Assembly: GCA_965267175.1 (NCBI GenBank)
Contig: OZ253938.1
Span: 2,108,001 to 2,172,000 of the forward strand
Direction of reading: 5' to 3'
Length of the DNA stretch: 64,000 nucleotides
From: JAJCYX01 sp965267175
Lineage (GTDB): Bacteria; Chloroflexota; Dehalococcoidia; Lucifugimonadales; Lucifugimonadaceae
Each line of letters opens with the position of its first letter. Position 1 is the stretch's first letter. The notes beneath the pieces are model-generated. The model was not told the origin of the DNA. It saw nothing but the letters and a program-made list of their open reading frames with translations, and ran no database searches. This document shows positions 36,855-46,284 of the stretch, piece by piece. The position numbers were made by a program, and so were the translations under genes.

Positions 36855-37077
36855 TCATCCCCTCTCCCGGTGCCGGGTGCCCGCTTGCGGGCGCGGGTTA
36901 GGGTGAGGGCTAAAACTTGCCACCCTTCGACAGGCTCAGGATGGCGGCTGTTTGTCATCCCGACCGAAGTGGAGGGATCTGACCGTTGATGAAGGGTTCC
37001 CGAGAGATTCTGAATCAAGTTCAGAATGACATATCGCCGACCCTCACCTCAATCCTCTCCCGCTTGCGGGAGAGGAG
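36855..37077. repeat. Cluster of intergenic repeat units
   Basis: Contains a CTCTCCCGG/GGGTGAGGG-type hairpin unit (36855-36912), an inverted CCATCCTGAGCCTGTCGAAG copy (36923-36944), the 32-bp GTCATCCCGACC... unit (36954-36985), the ATTCTGAA/TTCAGAAT palindrome (37004-37031), and CCTCTCCCGC-ttg-CGGGAGAGG (near 37055-37077). Together with flanks this is the about 370 bp without a gene before phnC. Confidence 0.7.
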
Positions 37078-37213
37078 GATGAGCCGCGATCCTCAGCTAG
37101 TCGAAGGACGTCACCCCGTTTACCTGGTCTGATACGTTTGGCTGAACCGAACCTGCCCACCCGGAACGTATCTCTAACTACTCACCGTCGACCCACACTC
37201 ACCCACTCACCAT

Positions 37214-38047
37214 ATGGCAACTACGGGCCAGGACACTCCTCAACCAGAGGTCGCCACCGACACCTGCCGGATAGAAGGTGTCGGATACACCTACGGGGAC
37301 CGCGTGGCGCTCGAAAACATCTCCTTTTCGGCCAGCAGAGGCCAGATGGTGGCGATTGTCGGCCAGAGCGGTGCTGGCAAGACAACTCTTCTCCGCATCA
37401 TCACGGGAATGCTGGACCCACACACGGGAGCCGTCAGCCTGTACGGCGTACAGCCGTACCGAGTTAAGGATTCGGCAGAGCGCACACGGCTTGTTGGCAT
37501 GATGCAGCAGCGCCTTGACCTCGTCTCGCAGCTATCTGCAAGACACAACGCAGACGCCGGCATGCTCGGCCGCTGGAGCCTGCTCCGATCGCTCGCAGGC
37601 CTCGCCTTCCCGCTAAAGCACACAGCCACAACGGAGGCTCTCGCACGTGTGGGGCTTGCAGGCCGGGAGTCGCAAAGGGTGTCCAAGCTATCGGGTGGCG
37701 AGCAGCAGCGGGTGGCGATGGCTCGAGTGCTCGTCCAGGACCCCGAGGTGATCGTGGCAGATGAGCCGGTCGCATCGCTCGATCCCGACCTTGCGGCCGA
37801 ACTTCTAGGCTTGCTCAGAAGCATCGCGACAGAGCGAAATCGGACCATCGTCGCCAGCATCCACGATCCCCGGCTGGCCCGGGAGCATTTCGATCGCATG
37901 GTTGGTCTTAGAAACGGCGCACTCCAGTTCGATATGCCTTCCAGCGAAGTCACTTCGCAGCATCTCGAAGAGCTGTATGAGCGAAACTCTGCCGGTGGCG
38001 GTGTAGGCTCCGGCTCAGACCATGAGAGGCCGCTGTGGGGCATCTAG
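37214..38047 (+). CDS. phnC: Phosphonate-type ABC transporter ATPase
   Basis: 277 residues. Walker A GQSGAGKTT, the Q-loop region MMQQRLDLV, signature LSGGEQQR, Walker B EVIVADEP with switch His in ASIHD. The long segment between Q loop and signature with ARHNADAGMLGRWSLLRSL is typical of PhnC. It powers import of phosphonate, phosphite or a related ligand. It is the first gene of a three-gene unit with two PhnE-type permeases. A Gly/Ser-rich tail follows the ATPase fold. No periplasmic binding protein is encoded beside it. Confidence 0.88.
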   Translation: MATTGQDTPQPEVATDTCRIEGVGYTYGDRVALENISFSASRGQMVAIVGQSGAGKTTLLRIITGMLDPHTGAVSLYGVQPYRVKDSAERTRLVGMMQQRLDLVSQLSARHNADAGMLGRWSLLRSLAGLAFPLKHTATTEALARVGLAGRESQRVSKLSGGEQQRVAMARVLVQDPEVIVADEPVASLDPDLAAELLGLLRSIATERNRTIVASIHDPRLAREHFDRMVGLRNGALQFDMPSSEVTSQHLEELYERNSAGGGVGSGSDHERPLWGI

Positions 38048-38057
38048 GGGGCTACCA

Positions 38058-38894
38058 GTGAGTGCGATCAGCGGCTCGGGCGAGTCGATCGCAAGGGTTA
38101 AGACCTGGCTTCCGGGGATGCCGGGGGCAAGGGCGCAGCTGACGCTGGTGCTCATCGGCGCGTTCATATGGAGCGTGCTGGTTGTCGATACGCCGGCCGG
38201 AATAGTCCACTCCGGCGGTATGGACGCGCTGCGGGAGATCGCCGTGGCGTTCGTGACTCCCGATCTCTCTCCCGATTTTCTAGGCACGGCGATCTCCGAT
38301 GCCTGGACGACTCTGGCGTTCGCAGTGGCCGGGATGACGGTCGCTGTCCTGGCCGGGGTTCCGCTCGGCGTGCTGGCGTCCGGCGTGCTGCAGACCGGAC
38401 GACTGAAGCGACTCGGTGTGATGGCCGGAGCGAGGGCCGTGTTGGCGGTCCTGCGAGCGGTCCACGAGATCGTATGGGCCATCCTTTTCGTTGCGGCGTT
38501 CGGGCTATCTCCGGCCGCGGGAGTCCTTGCGATCGGGGTGCCGTATGCGGGGATCCTCGGCCGCATTCTCGCCGAGCGATTGCAGGACGCACCCCCGGAG
38601 CCGCTTGCCGCGCTCCGGACTTCAGGGGCATCTGAGAGCGAGGTGCTTATGTACGGGCGCGTCCCGGCATCTGCGCCTGACGTGGTGAGTTATGCCTTCT
38701 ACCGGCTGGAGTGTGCGGTGCGGGCCGCTGCCGTGTTGAGCTTCGTAGGTCTTGGCGGTCTTGGACTGCGCATCACGACTGCGCTCGATGACCTGGCGTT
38801 CGAACGAATGTGGACGGCGGTGTTCGCCCTGGTGCTGATCGTGATTGGCATCGACCTGTGGAGCGCGCTGGTGCGACGGAGGCTGATGCGATGA
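38058..38894 (+). CDS. phnE: PhnE-type ABC permease 1
   Basis: About 278 residues from GTG 38058 (ribosome site GGGGG); an ATG at 38022 would overlap phnC and add 12 residues. Signal-anchor helix, a periplasmic stretch, then the transport domain from about residue 75 with a coupling (EAA-like) segment ERLQDAPPEPLAALRTSGAS and VSYAFYRLECAVRAAAVLSFVGLGGLGL, typical of PhnE. The stop overlaps the next start (ATGA at 38891-38894), so the two permeases are co-translated and probably form a heterodimer. Confidence 0.85.
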   Translation: MSAISGSGESIARVKTWLPGMPGARAQLTLVLIGAFIWSVLVVDTPAGIVHSGGMDALREIAVAFVTPDLSPDFLGTAISDAWTTLAFAVAGMTVAVLAGVPLGVLASGVLQTGRLKRLGVMAGARAVLAVLRAVHEIVWAILFVAAFGLSPAAGVLAIGVPYAGILGRILAERLQDAPPEPLAALRTSGASESEVLMYGRVPASAPDVVSYAFYRLECAVRAAAVLSFVGLGGLGLRITTALDDLAFERMWTAVFALVLIVIGIDLWSALVRRRLMR

Positions 38895-39718
38895 GTGATC
38901 TGGTGCGTCGCAGGCCGTTCTTTGTCGGCAGCTTGCTGTTCGTGGTGTTCATGGTCACCGCTTCGTGGGTGCGGGTGCTGGGCCAGGACGTTGGCGGGCC
39001 GGGACTGCTGTCGTCTGAAGCGTGGCGCAGGGCCGGAGAGTTCATCGCTGATCTCGCAGGTTCAAGCGAATCGGGCACTCCGGCGTTCGCAAGATGGGAC
39101 GCGTGGCTGGATGCGCTCGGGCTCGCAGGCGACACGCTTGTGATGAGTGTGCTTGCTGCCGGAATGGCTGCTATCGGAGCACTGGCAACAATTTCGTTCG
39201 CTTCTTCGAACCTTGTCGGGCGCGGCTCATATGTCGGTGCGGGTCTGGTTGCGCTGACACGGGCTGTATACGTGCTGACGAGGGCGGTGCCGGAGCTTGT
39301 GTGGGCGCTGATCATCGTGTTCGTGTTTTCACCGGGCATCCTTGCGGGAGCGATTGCGCTGGCGATCCACAACTTCGGCGTGCTCGGCAGGTTGGGTGCG
39401 GAGATCGTCGAGGACATCGAGCAGGCTCCGGTTGAATCGCTGAAGAGCTCGGGCGCTGGCAGGGTGCAGCTGCTGTTCTACGGAGTTTTGCCGCAGGTGC
39501 TGCCGCAGTTCGTTACGTTCCTGCTGTACAGGTGGGAAGTGATCATCCGCACCAGCGTAGTGGTCGGACTGGTGGCGGTTGCCGGGCTCGGCTACCAGTT
39601 CAGGCTCGACCTGTCGTTCTTCCGTTACACGGACGTCGCGCTGCTGCTGATCGTCTATGTGCTGCTGGTCTGGACAGCAGACCTTGCCTCGATCGGTCTC
39701 AGGAGACTTGCCCGCTAG
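38891..39718 (+). CDS. phnE: PhnE-type ABC permease 2
   Basis: 275 residues from the ATG overlapping the previous stop. An N-terminal helix, a periplasmic loop, then the core with TRAVPELVWALIIVFVFSPG, the coupling segment EDIEQAPVESLKSSGAG, and YRWEVIIRTSVVVGLVAVAGLG. It pairs with permease 1. Its last 4 bases overlap the convergent TfoX-C gene. Confidence 0.88.
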   Translation: MSDLVRRRPFFVGSLLFVVFMVTASWVRVLGQDVGGPGLLSSEAWRRAGEFIADLAGSSESGTPAFARWDAWLDALGLAGDTLVMSVLAAGMAAIGALATISFASSNLVGRGSYVGAGLVALTRAVYVLTRAVPELVWALIIVFVFSPGILAGAIALAIHNFGVLGRLGAEIVEDIEQAPVESLKSSGAGRVQLLFYGVLPQVLPQFVTFLLYRWEVIIRTSVVVGLVAVAGLGYQFRLDLSFFRYTDVALLLIVYVLLVWTADLASIGLRRLAR

Positions 39719-39954
39719 CCAAGCTCTTCGAGCAGTTCCTCCTTGATCTCCTCCGGCACATCGGTCCAATGGATGTCCATCACCGCTCCCTGCAGCGCCC
39801 AGATCAGGTTCAGCGAAGCCTTCTGAGGCTCATTCGCCCTCACTCGCCGGTAAGCCTCCAAGACACCAACCCGTTCAAGATCCTCGAGCGACTCGACACC
39901 GACGTCCGCAAGCCATTGGGCTGAAACCGGACCAATGTTCCGAAGTTCACTCAC
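39715..39954 (-). CDS. TfoX C-terminal-domain protein
   Basis: 79 residues from GTG 39954 (GGAG ribosome site; a TTG at 39969 is possible). The protein is only the helix-hairpin-helix-like C-terminal domain of TfoX: VSELRNIGPVSAQWLADVGV, then VGVLEAYRRVRANEP and SLNLIWALQGA. Full TfoX regulates competence in some Proteobacteria, but stand-alone C domains are widespread and of unknown role, possibly DNA or protein binding. Confidence 0.82.
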   Translation of the reverse strand: MSELRNIGPVSAQWLADVGVESLEDLERVGVLEAYRRVRANEPQKASLNLIWALQGAVMDIHWTDVPEEIKEELLEELG

Positions 39955-39977
39955 CTTCGTCTCCAGCAAAAACCGTC

Positions 39978-40033
39978 AGCGAAAAGAAAAGCAGGCTCAG
40001 GGTTATGGCCCGGAGCCTGCTTTTCTTTTCGCT
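39978..40033 (-). terminator. Long symmetrical terminator after htrA
   Basis: Stem arms 39978-39998 and 40013-40033 pair over 21 bases without mismatch, with a 14-nt loop. The outer part is A/G against T/C, so each strand reads GCCTGCTTTTC, giving a U-rich tail in both directions. It lies 33 bp downstream of the htrA stop. Confidence 0.88.
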
Positions 40034-40066
40034 TGAGCGGACGTTCTGTCCAACTACGTTTCAGTC

Positions 40067-41305
40067 TTACGGACGCTCGGTCAGCGTCACCACGACCTGA
40101 TCCTCCTGGCCTGCCCGCAGCACCGTCAGCACGATGTCGTCACCTGGGGAGGTGTTCAGCGCCAAGTAGGCGATCAGGTCATCCATCGACTCGACCCCCT
40201 GCCCGTCAACCGCAACCACCAGGTCACCGTTGAAGTCGGCATTTGCCGTGTTGCCTGAAGCTGTGATCGTGCCCGTCTCCGGCCTCAAACCGGAGTCCTC
40301 GGCAGGCGTGCCGCTTCCGACACTCAGGACGTATGCGCCCTGCTGCGTGTTGTCCAGGTTCAGGCCCTCACGCAACTCGTTATTCAGTTCCGTGCCGGTA
40401 ATGCCGATGAACGAGTAGTCGTGCCTTCCATTCTCGATCAGGTTCGGCACAACCCGCTTCGCTAGGTCCACCGGAACAGCAAAGCCGACACCTGAGTTCG
40501 AACCGCTTTCACTCCTGATCTGAGTGTTGATACCGATCACCCGACCGTCGATGTCCAGCAGAGGGCCACCCGAGTTACCGGGGTTGATCGCCGCATCGGT
40601 CTGGATCACAGACGGGATGCTGAACCGCTGGAAGCCGCTCGGCAGCAGGCGTCCAACCGCACTCACAATACCGTTCGTCATCGAGAAGTCCTGGCCGAAC
40701 GGGTTGCCAAGCGCAACCGCAGTCTGTCCAACCCTCAGGTCCGAGCTGTTTCCAAGCTCGGAAGGCTGAATCTCATCACTTTCCTCAACCTCGATCTTGA
40801 TTACCGCCAGGTCCGCCTGGCTGTTGAAGCCGACCACTTCGGCATCGTACTCACGGCCATCGAAGAAGAAGACCGTTATCTCGGTCGCTCCATCCACGAC
40901 GTGGTAGTTCGTCACAATGTGGCCATCCACATCCCAGATCCAGCCCGAGCCTTCGCCACCACCGGCCCTGGTCCTGGTCTCGATCTTCACGACGGAGTCG
41001 ATAGTGTCGTCGAAAAGGTCAATGAGTACCTGTTCCTGGGCTTTGACGATCTCGAGCGACGTCAAATCCGAAACCGGGTTCGATACCGGGATGTCTACTG
41101 CAGGTGGAGTCGGGATGACCTGAGTCCCGTCTACATTCGACCCGCTGTTTGCGCTGGTGATCGCGGTTGCAGTCGGCTCGGGGGTGTTTACGACTGTTGC
41201 AGCCGTGTCGTCGCCACCAGCGCTGCTGCACGCGATAGATACGACGGCCACCGCTGAAATCAGGCCTACTGCAGCCGTCTTTCTGAACCGGAATATGCGT
41301 GGCAT
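40067..41305 (-). CDS. htrA: HtrA/DegP-type serine protease, lipoprotein
   Basis: 412 residues from the ATG at 41305. A lipobox (VSIACSS) anchors it outside the membrane, followed by a Thr/Ser linker. The trypsin-like domain has His in VTNYHVVDG, Asp in SQADLAVIKI and Ser in NPGNSGGPLL, and also GSGWIWD and the GIVSAVGR loop. One PDZ domain (about 310-412) is at the C terminus. It degrades or refolds damaged exported proteins. A lipid anchor in place of a transmembrane helix is a variation. The strong terminator downstream marks a single-gene transcript. Confidence 0.93.
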   Translation of the reverse strand: MPRIFRFRKTAAVGLISAVAVVSIACSSAGGDDTAATVVNTPEPTATAITSANSGSNVDGTQVIPTPPAVDIPVSNPVSDLTSLEIVKAQEQVLIDLFDDTIDSVVKIETRTRAGGGEGSGWIWDVDGHIVTNYHVVDGATEITVFFFDGREYDAEVVGFNSQADLAVIKIEVEESDEIQPSELGNSSDLRVGQTAVALGNPFGQDFSMTNGIVSAVGRLLPSGFQRFSIPSVIQTDAAINPGNSGGPLLDIDGRVIGINTQIRSESGSNSGVGFAVPVDLAKRVVPNLIENGRHDYSFIGITGTELNNELREGLNLDNTQQGAYVLSVGSGTPAEDSGLRPETGTITASGNTANADFNGDLVVAVDGQGVESMDDLIAYLALNTSPGDDIVLTVLRAGQEDQVVVTLTERP

Positions 41306-41917
41306 GGCACCTGTTCCTTGTTTATGGCCAGGCCCGATCGACCTGGTGTGGCCCCGGTCGCCGCAGCCTCCATCAGCCTGCGACTCTCGAGATGGTTGTC
41401 TTCTATGGCGTCCCATCGCCCCGCCGCACACGGACTGGCGAGACGCCGGAGAGAGATTCTGTGTTTGTTGTTACGTCAACGGTAGCGAGCAACTGTTCAG
41501 CGCTTATGAAGACCCGTCAAAGAAATCTTTAAGGGTGGCTCAACCATCCGCATTTCTGTTGTCGGCTCTTTGGCTGGGCCCGCCTGCAACCTCGTGATCG
41601 AGATCGACTGGTTGTGTGACCCTCTAGTGCGTTCACGTGTATTCGTTTGATGCGGCATGCGCCCGCGGAGAACTGGACAATCTCCACAATTTTGCAGATT
41701 CCAGTGTTACGCAGAGGTTAGACAGGGCGCTGCCGGATAGCCGCACTGTTTGAGGTGGATTCGGTGCAGGTTGGGTGTGGGGTGAGACAATAGCCGGGCG
41801 GAATCTTGATATGGCAACCGCCCTTTATGACTTTATGTCGCCAGCTAAGAAGGGCCGCCAGGCCGGTCGCCCGGAGCCCGGTTGTGGGAACTGAGATGAG
41901 ACACGAGGACTAGGACC
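41306..41917. other. Divergent intergenic region, 612 bp
   Basis: Lies between the starts of htrA (minus) and the lipoprotein at 41918 (plus). Long open frames exist but lack ribosome sites and read as shadows. I see no RNA gene, clear promoter or strong hairpin. It presumably holds both promoters. Confidence 0.5.
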
Positions 41918-42691
41918 ATGAGCCCTGAAACCCGGTTGGCGCCTCGCCCCGTATTGTTCCTTTTGGCAAGCGCACTGGTCTTGTTCGCGACAGCATGCGG
42001 GAGCGGTGACGAAGATCCAACCGCCACGGCTCGACCCAGCGCCAGCCCTACGACGATCCCTGCTCAGCAGGCCACTGCAACGGTAGCTGCACAGAGGACT
42101 GCTACGGCTGTTGCGGTACACACCGCCGTGTCTGTCGCTGCCACCACCACAGCAACGGCTACGGCGATCGGTCCTACACCACAGTCATCGCCCGTCCTGG
42201 CACGCGAACTGATACTCCAGGGCTCGTTCGAGGGTGAGACATTTGAGCACTGGCAGGCTCGACTGGCCGGTACTCAGTTGATCCAGGCTACAACAGCACG
42301 GCGCGTGACTGGCCAGAAGGCCATTTACATGACCAATCCGCCCGGCGAGACGACTTCACCGAATTTGACGATGAAAGAGAGATTCCCAGCAGAGGCTGGC
42401 TCAAGCTACTTTGTCTCGTTCAGTGCGATTCAGACTTTCCAGGGTCCGGCCGAGCTGGTAGTTGAGTACTTTGACGGAAACGGGAATTCGATCGGACGTG
42501 AGTCGATTGTCGATCGTGTGGACACAGCAGACAACTGGTCGGTCGTCTCCCGTATCGTTGTTGCTCCGGAGCGTTCGGCCACGGCCCGGCTGGAAGTCCG
42601 AATACGCACGTGGCTCGATGACGGAACGGCTCGGCCGGACCTGCTTGAGGTGTGGGTGGACGACGTTTCGGTCCGAAAGGTGAACGAGTAG
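41918..42691 (+). CDS. Lipoprotein with carbohydrate-binding-like domain
   Basis: 257 residues. Lipobox FATACGS, then an Ala/Thr-rich stalk to about residue 90 (repeats of TAT, AVA), then a jelly-roll-like domain starting LILQGSFEGETFEHWQA and ending LLEVWVDDVSVRK. The opening and closing motifs are those of CBM4/9-type carbohydrate-binding modules, whose first and last strands hold a structural metal. It probably binds polysaccharide at the cell surface. There is no enzyme domain. Confidence 0.8.
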   Translation: MSPETRLAPRPVLFLLASALVLFATACGSGDEDPTATARPSASPTTIPAQQATATVAAQRTATAVAVHTAVSVAATTTATATAIGPTPQSSPVLARELILQGSFEGETFEHWQARLAGTQLIQATTARRVTGQKAIYMTNPPGETTSPNLTMKERFPAEAGSSYFVSFSAIQTFQGPAELVVEYFDGNGNSIGRESIVDRVDTADNWSVVSRIVVAPERSATARLEVRIRTWLDDGTARPDLLEVWVDDVSVRKVNE

Positions 42692-42747
42692 CGGCGGCAG
42701 TGAGGTGGTTGCCCACGCCATCCTTCGGCGGCTCAGGGTGGCGGGCG

Positions 42748-42819
42748 ACTCTCCCTCCCAGGCTGGGAGGGGGATAACAGGAAGCCCTCACCCTGACCCT
42801 CTCCCGCATCGGGAGAGGG
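42748..42819. repeat. Two adjacent G/C hairpins between convergent genes
   Basis: CCCTCCCAG/CTGGGAGGG near 42750-42772 and CCCTCTCCCG-cat-CGGGAGAGGG at 42797-42819. They belong to the intergenic repeat families of the window and lie between the ends of the lipoprotein and the PLP-enzyme gene, so they may work as two-way terminators. Confidence 0.65.
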
Positions 42820-42837
42820 AAAAGGCATCGAAGCCCG

Positions 42838-43923
42838 CTAGCCCTTCCAGTTCCAGATCTCGTCTGCGAAGGCGAATAGCTGGGGCGTGCCGCCTGAGTG
42901 GATGAAGACGACCGGGACTGCCGGGTCAACGCGACCGGCTCGGATCTCAGCGATAAGAGCGGCCATCGACTTGCCGGTGTAGTTGGGGTCGAGAATCAGA
43001 GCCTCTGATTTTGCGGCCATGTGCATCGCCTCAAAGACACCGTCGAATGGAACTCCGTACGCGGGTCCTGTGTAGTCGGTCAGCACGTCGAGGTCGCCCA
43101 CCTCCAGCGCGTGGGGCATATCGAGTTGCTCGGCCACAGCCTTCGATCGCTTCACCGTGATCTCGTTGAACTGCTCGATCGTGCCCGGTGAGTACATCAC
43201 CGCCGTTGCCGACCACGGCAAACCTCTGTTTTTCGCATACAGCCTCAGCCCTGCGATAGACCTGCCGGTCAAGCCCCAGAACCGCACCGATCCTGAGACT
43301 CCTGCCTCCTGGAGCTGGTGCTCAAGCTCGAGGCCGGTCTCGACAAAGCCGAACATGCCCATGAGGTCGGCGAACTCCTCTCGCGGCACAACGAACGGCT
43401 TCTTGCCTTCTGCCTCGAGGTCGCTCACCAGTTTGTCGACCATCTGGTTCGCGTACTCACCGGGCACACGGTGGATCTCGGCGCCCATCAGCTTGCACAA
43501 CAGCAGGTTCCCGGTCAACGGCTTGTCGACCTTCTCGGTGGAGACGAGTATGTAGCGCAGGCCGGCCCGGGCGCAGGAGGCCGCAATGAACCGCGCCTGG
43601 TTGGAGTGGTAGTCGTTGACGTTTATGACGGTGTCGTAGCCGTTTTCGAGGATGTGGGCGGTTGCGAACTCGAAGTGCCGGCCCTTGTTGCCACCGAATG
43701 CGAGGCCGGTAGTGTCGTCCCGCTTCACAAGAATCCTGGGTGGCAGCAAGCTGCCTTTGCCGTTGTCAGAAGAGCCAGCAGTGACCGGGATTGTGGCCTG
43801 GATGGCTCGCCTCAGGCTGGATGCCTCTTCAAGCGGGGTGTTGAGGTACGAGAGCTTGTAGCGGGCGAGTTTTTCGATGCCGGCGGCGATGTGGTTGCGT
43901 GTAACTATTTGCATTTTTTTCAT
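42838..43923 (-). CDS. PLP enzyme of the ACC deaminase/D-cysteine desulfhydrase family, copy A
   Basis: 361 residues, fold type II PLP enzyme. The cofactor Lys is in FGGNKGRH. The N-terminal KLSYLNTPLEEASSL and ILVKRDDTTGLAFGG, then NVNDYHSNQARFIAASCARAGL, follow the family. The C-terminal FIHSGGTPQLFAFADEI is the phosphate-side motif. It would deaminate D-cysteine or a related 2-amino acid. The substrate is not assigned. A relative lies at 56937-57986. The start ATG at 43923 directly precedes AAAAAA, a possible slip site for reading but in-frame as read. Confidence 0.87.
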   Translation of the reverse strand: MKKMQIVTRNHIAAGIEKLARYKLSYLNTPLEEASSLRRAIQATIPVTAGSSDNGKGSLLPPRILVKRDDTTGLAFGGNKGRHFEFATAHILENGYDTVINVNDYHSNQARFIAASCARAGLRYILVSTEKVDKPLTGNLLLCKLMGAEIHRVPGEYANQMVDKLVSDLEAEGKKPFVVPREEFADLMGMFGFVETGLELEHQLQEAGVSGSVRFWGLTGRSIAGLRLYAKNRGLPWSATAVMYSPGTIEQFNEITVKRSKAVAEQLDMPHALEVGDLDVLTDYTGPAYGVPFDGVFEAMHMAAKSEALILDPNYTGKSMAALIAEIRAGRVDPAVPVVFIHSGGTPQLFAFADEIWNWKG

Positions 43924-44042
43924 CCTGTTTGGGCCAACACTTTACTCCGCCAGCGTGTCTGAGCGGCAAGTGGTTGTGCTAGACAGCAATCGGGCACAGA
44001 ATGTGCCACGAGTCCGTCATCCACCACCGAGCGAGAAACAGA

Positions 44043-45278
44043 ATGAAAATTTCCAACCTGAAAGTGACACAGGCGGCTATGCACGATCAGCCGCTGCTCA
44101 ACAGCACCGGCGTTCACGAGTCGTTCCGTGTGCGGACGATCGTGCAGATCGAGACGGACGACGGGTTCACCGGCGCGGGCGAGACCTCTGGCAATCAGGC
44201 CGCAGAGATCGAGAAGAACCGCGAATGGCTCCTTGGCTTAGACCCACGCCAGGTGACGCAGGCACGGCTCAACTTCGATGGGCCGCCCCGGGCATGGGCG
44301 GCGGTGGAGACGGCGTTGCTGGACGCCGGGGCGAAGCACGCCGGATTGCCGGTCTGCGACTACATCGGTGGGCGAGCGCGGGACAGGGTGCACTGGGCTG
44401 CGTACCTGTTCTACAAGTTCGCTGACGAGAACGGCGTCGGTGAGGTTGCGACCGGTGAGGCGCTGGACCCCGAGGGCTTTGTCAGGCAGGCCGAGGAGTT
44501 CGTGGATAAGTACGGTTTCAAGGCGCTGAAGATCAAGGGCGGCTTCTTTCACCCGGACGTGGATATCGAGACGTTCCGACTGCTGCGCCAGCGCTTTCCG
44601 AAGTCCGAGGGTTACGAGATCCGCATCGACCCGAACGCGGTCTGGACGGTGGAGACCTCGATCAGGGTTGCGAGGGAGATCGAGCAGTACGAGCCGCAGT
44701 ATCTGGAAGACCCGACTGACACGATCAAGATGCATGCGGAGGTGAAGAAGCACACCGATATTCCAACGGCTTCGAATATGTGCGTTTCAGCGTTTTCGCA
44801 TGTGAAGCCGAATGCGCAGATCGGCGGGATTGACGTGATCCTTGGCGACCACCACCACTGGGGCGGGATCCTGGCTTACAAGGAGACGGGCGTGCTGTGC
44901 CGGGTGATGGGCTGGGGTCTTTCGGGCCATTCGAACAACGCGCTGGGTGTTTCGCAGGCGGCGATGCTACATGCGTGTGCGGCGACGCCGGAGCTGAACT
45001 TTCCGGCGGATACGCACTACCCGTGGACGGATGAGGACGGCGACATCATCAAGGGCGGCAAGCTGCAGTTCGTGGATGGCGCGATGGAGGTGCCGGATGC
45101 GCCGGGCCTGGGCGTTGAGGTGGATGACGATGCGTTGGCGGAGCGGCACGAGCAGTTCCTGCGCGAGAAGCCGGACAACCGCAAGGACATGATCCTGTCG
45201 ATCGATCCAGATGCCAAGTCTCGTGACGGCTCATGGACGGGCTACAACTTCCCGAACTACAAGAAGCCTCGCTGGTAA
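44043..45278 (+). CDS. Glucarate dehydratase-like enolase-superfamily enzyme
   Basis: 411 residues from the ATG at 44043. N-terminal cap with HESFRVRTIVQIETDDG and GAGETSGNQ. Barrel with ALKIKGGFFHPD (K-x-K base), RIDPNAVWTVE (first metal Asp), YLEDPTDT, and the later SNMCVSAFSH plus LGDHHHWGG, characteristic of glucarate dehydratases. It would convert a hexarate to a 2-keto-3-deoxy acid. It is a third enolase-family gene, but of a different branch from copies A and B. The short gap (59 bp) to the epimerase gene suggests an operon. Confidence 0.88.
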   Translation: MKISNLKVTQAAMHDQPLLNSTGVHESFRVRTIVQIETDDGFTGAGETSGNQAAEIEKNREWLLGLDPRQVTQARLNFDGPPRAWAAVETALLDAGAKHAGLPVCDYIGGRARDRVHWAAYLFYKFADENGVGEVATGEALDPEGFVRQAEEFVDKYGFKALKIKGGFFHPDVDIETFRLLRQRFPKSEGYEIRIDPNAVWTVETSIRVAREIEQYEPQYLEDPTDTIKMHAEVKKHTDIPTASNMCVSAFSHVKPNAQIGGIDVILGDHHHWGGILAYKETGVLCRVMGWGLSGHSNNALGVSQAAMLHACAATPELNFPADTHYPWTDEDGDIIKGGKLQFVDGAMEVPDAPGLGVEVDDDALAERHEQFLREKPDNRKDMILSIDPDAKSRDGSWTGYNFPNYKKPRW

Positions 45279-45337
45279 CAGGCGGAGCCTGATGTTTGGT
45301 CTGGGATGGCCGGTGTTACTGAGCCCGGAGAGTCGTC

Positions 45338-46273
45338 ATGGTTGAGCACGTCGTTTTCGGAACCGGGGCGGTTGGTGTAGCGATAGCTAGCGAACTGGTG
45401 GCCGAGGGCAAGGGCGTCCGTGTGGTGAGCCGAAGCGGAGGCAGCGGGTTACCCGAGGGCGTTGAGGTGGCGAGGGGTGACGCGACCGATCCTGCCTTCG
45501 CGACGGCCGCGGCAAAAGGCGCTTCTGTTATCTACTTCGCTCTTGCGCCGCCTTACAACAGGTGGCCGGAGCTTTTTCCTCCACTGCAAAATTCCATCAT
45601 CGCCGCAGCCTCGGCCTCTGGCGCCCGGTTGATCTCCGTAGAAAACATGTACGCCTACGGCGATGTCGACGGGCAGCCGCTGGTCGAGGACTTGCCGTAC
45701 CGGGCGACCGGGAAGAAAGGCAAGGTCCGCGGTGAGCTGGCCACAGCTCTGCTCAATGCTCACGATCGAGGGGAGATCACGGCTGCGATCGCAAGAGCCT
45801 CGGACTTCTTCGGTCCGCGGGCTCGCATGTCCCAGATGGGTGAGCGCGTCTTCTACCCGGCACTGAACGGCGGCAAAGCTCAGTTCTTGATGAACATCGA
45901 TCAGCCGCATACGTACACGTATATCGGAGACCTGGCCCACGCAATGATCACTCTCGGCGATCGACCGGAGGCGCTTGGAGGGATCTGGCATGTGCCCAAT
46001 CCGCCCACGGTCACAACCCGCCAGTTCGTCGAGATGGTCTACGAAGAAGCAGGAACAGCGCCTGCGAAGATATCGGTGATGCCACGGCTAATGCGATCGC
46101 TCGTCGGCCTCTTCATGCCGGTCGTCAGAGAGCTAAAAGAGCTTGACTACGAGTTCGAGAAGCCGCACGTGGTCGATCACTCCAAGATCGCAAACGCGTT
46201 CGGACTCGAGCCAACACCGGTCAGAGATGCGATCAGGTCGACACTCGACTGGTATCGCGCCAACCCGAAATAG
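45338..46273 (+). CDS. NAD-dependent epimerase/dehydratase-family protein
   Basis: 311 residues, extended SDR-like. Nucleotide-binding VFGTGAVGVAIA near the N terminus (GxGxxG), acidic turn GDATDP, then IYFALAPPYNRW and VENMYAYG. The catalytic Tyr-x3-Lys is not obvious (after the Tyr the sequence is GDVDG), so it may be an atypical isomerase or binding protein. GGAGAG ribosome site. Probably co-transcribed with the dehydratase gene upstream. The substrate is unknown. Confidence 0.85.
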   Translation: MVEHVVFGTGAVGVAIASELVAEGKGVRVVSRSGGSGLPEGVEVARGDATDPAFATAAAKGASVIYFALAPPYNRWPELFPPLQNSIIAAASASGARLISVENMYAYGDVDGQPLVEDLPYRATGKKGKVRGELATALLNAHDRGEITAAIARASDFFGPRARMSQMGERVFYPALNGGKAQFLMNIDQPHTYTYIGDLAHAMITLGDRPEALGGIWHVPNPPTVTTRQFVEMVYEEAGTAPAKISVMPRLMRSLVGLFMPVVRELKELDYEFEKPHVVDHSKIANAFGLEPTPVRDAIRSTLDWYRANPK

Positions 46274-46284
46274 GCCTGCTCGCG

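Noticed and set aside
42748..42819. CRISPR-like palindromic units
   Set aside because: The units are single, unequally spaced and mixed in type. There is no regular spacer array and no cas genes.
43914..43923. Possible programmed slip site (AAAAAA) at the start of the PLP enzyme copy A
   Set aside because: The frame is intact as read, and both nearby ATGs are in the same frame.
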